This document shows, in pieces, positions 63,122-64,000 of a DNA stretch of 64,000 nt. The position numbers were made by a program, and so were the translations under genes. The stretch comes from Luteimonas huabeiensis HB2 (GTDB lineage Bacteria; Pseudomonadota; Gammaproteobacteria; Xanthomonadales; Xanthomonadaceae): assembly GCF_000559025.1 (NCBI RefSeq), contig NZ_JAAN01000014.1, positions 310,001 to 374,000 of the forward strand, written 5' to 3'. The notes below the pieces were generated by a model. That model was not told the origin of the DNA. It did not search any database and was given only the letters and a program-made list of their open reading frames with translations. Each line of letters begins with the position of its first letter. The first letter of the stretch is position 1.

Positions 63122-63867
63122 GCGCGACCCTGCCGATGCCGCTGCCGGGCGCCCGCCCGTTGCTCGGCCGCGTGATCCTGGTCGCCGGCGCGTACGGCGG
63201 CCTGGGCCGCGCCGCCGCGCTGGCCTGCGCCGACGCGGGCGCGCGGGTGGTGCTGCTGGGGCGGAAGGTGCCGCGGCTGACCCGCGTGCACGACGCGATC
63301 GCCGCCGCCGGCGGCGAGGCGGCGATGTATCCGCTGGACCTGGAAGGCGCGAGCGCCGACGACTACACGGAGCTGGCCGCCCGCATCGGCGATGCCTACG
63401 GCCGCCTGGACGGCGTGCTGCACTGCGCCGCCGAATTCCGCGGGCTGACCCCGTTCGAGCACACCGATCCGGCCGTATTCGCGCGCGCGCTGCACGTCAA
63501 CCTGACCGCCCGCTGGTGGCTCACCCAGGCGTGCATGCCCTGGCTGCGGCGCGCCGAGGACAGCGCGGTGGTGTTCGTCCTCGACGACCCGGCCCGCAGC
63601 GCGCAGGCGTTCTGGGGCGGCTACGGCGTGTCGCAGGCCGGGCTGGAGGCGATGGTGTCGATGCTGGCCGCCGAACTCGCCGCCACCCCGGTGCGGGTGT
63701 GCGGCCTGCGGCCGGGGCCGATGCGCACGCCGTTGCGCGCCCAGGCCTACGTGGAAGGCGAGGACGGCCTGGCGGCCGATCCGGCCGACTACGCCCAGGC
63801 CTGCGTCGAGCTGCTGTCGGCCGACGGCGCCGCCTGGCGCGGCCGCATCCGGGAGCGCGCGGCGTGA
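63118..63867 (+). CDS. YciK-like short-chain dehydrogenase/reductase with altered active site
   Basis: 249 residues from GTG 63118, coupled to grxD. Rossmann motif AGAYGGLGRAA (T/A-G-x3-G-x-G) near 24; LHCAAEF in place of NNAG; catalytic region VFVLDDPARSAQAFWGGYGVSQAGLEA. The usual Ser is replaced by Asp-Asp, and the YxxxK motif reads YGVSQ, with Gln in place of the catalytic Lys. Cofactor binding may remain; ordinary reductase chemistry is doubtful. Substrate unknown. Confidence 0.8.
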   Translation: MSATLPMPLPGARPLLGRVILVAGAYGGLGRAAALACADAGARVVLLGRKVPRLTRVHDAIAAAGGEAAMYPLDLEGASADDYTELAARIGDAYGRLDGVLHCAAEFRGLTPFEHTDPAVFARALHVNLTARWWLTQACMPWLRRAEDSAVVFVLDDPARSAQAFWGGYGVSQAGLEAMVSMLAAELAATPVRVCGLRPGPMRTPLRAQAYVEGEDGLAADPADYAQACVELLSADGAAWRGRIRERAA

Positions 63868-64000
63868 CCATCGCCTCCGCGGCCCTGCTGCTGTTCCTGA
63901 TCCTGGACCCGCTCGGCAACGTGCCGGTGTTCCTGAGCATGCTGCGCCGGCTGCCGCCGCAGCGGCAGCGGATCGTGCTCGCGCGCGAGATGCTGATCGC
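63864..64000 (+). CDS. MarC/UPF0056 family membrane protein, 5' part
   Basis: Only the first 45 codons are in the window. GTG at 63864 overlaps the SDR stop (GTGA). The start TIASAALLLFLILDPLGNVPVFLSML has the DPLGNVPVF motif of MarC proteins (multi-span inner-membrane). Function of the family is unclear; it was once tied to multiple antibiotic resistance, since withdrawn for E. coli MarC. Confidence 0.8.
   Translation, partial: MTIASAALLLFLILDPLGNVPVFLSMLRRLPPQRQRIVLAREMLI

Overview
The window is a dense, very GC-rich stretch (roughly 70 % by eye, not counted) of a bacterial chromosome. Gene content and order point to the gammaproteobacterial family Lysobacteraceae/Xanthomonadaceae (Lysobacter or Luteimonas-like). 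Supporting features are an HprK/HPr/EIIA-Man regulatory PTS beside rpoN and mgtE, a type II ManC/XanB enzyme, HutD, an Rrf2-suf operon with a Rieske ferredoxin, petABC-sspA-sspB, and intergenic palindromic repeats. No prophage, CRISPR, tRNA or rRNA gene was seen. The genus is an inference.

Layout. 1-2108: aromatic biosynthesis (an in-frame AroK-AroB fusion, cut at base 1) and a glycerate-kinase-like P-loop enzyme, divergent from pdxH. 2126-4095: pdxH, a BtuF-like binding protein and DoxX. 4136-8725: DUF4426-proC-yggS divergent from the twitching motors pilT and pilU. 8682-13184: DUF72, Mn-type sodA, an FKBP isomerase and yqgE-ruvX-pyrB. 13561-21524: a lipoprotein hydrolase, then mgtE, EI, HPr, EIIA-Man, rapZ, hprK and hpf on the minus strand, interrupted by a plus-strand pair of unknown genes. 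21721-26603: rpoN and the LPS set lptB-lptA-lptC-kdsC-kdsD. 26742-31534: ibaG-murA, two DUF3108 proteins and purM-purN. 31748-37724: DUF2066, PerM-like, hda, murU, manC/xanB and a small membrane protein. 37845-43229: M20 dipeptidase, ComEA-like protein, HutD and a Fur-boxed TonB receptor. 43561-50486: the suf operon with its regulator, a Rieske ferredoxin and an acetyltransferase. 50676-57852: SET protein, miaB, a lytic transglycosylase, the cytochrome bc1 complex and sspA-sspB. 57885-64000: DUF3301, nadC, purE-purK, a superoxide dismutase homologue without an intact metal site, grxD, an SDR with altered catalytic residues and the start of marC.

Two repeat systems stand out. One is a MITE-like family of four copies (255-313 bp; 13310, 34784, 57885, 61770) with 19-bp terminal inverted repeats starting CTAG; three copies abut genes and supply their stop codons. 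The other is a set of 7-bp tandem arrays (CCAGGGG, CTGACCC, CGGGCGT), some arranged as long inverted repeats. They sit in intergenic gaps or encode the ends of proteins (proC and BtuF-like N-termini, Hda and MurU C-termini). One MITE copy lies inside such an array.

Most genes are core metabolism and envelope functions. The least explained items are the two-gene cassette at 18496-19157, the degenerate SOD at 62079-62666 and the repeat families.
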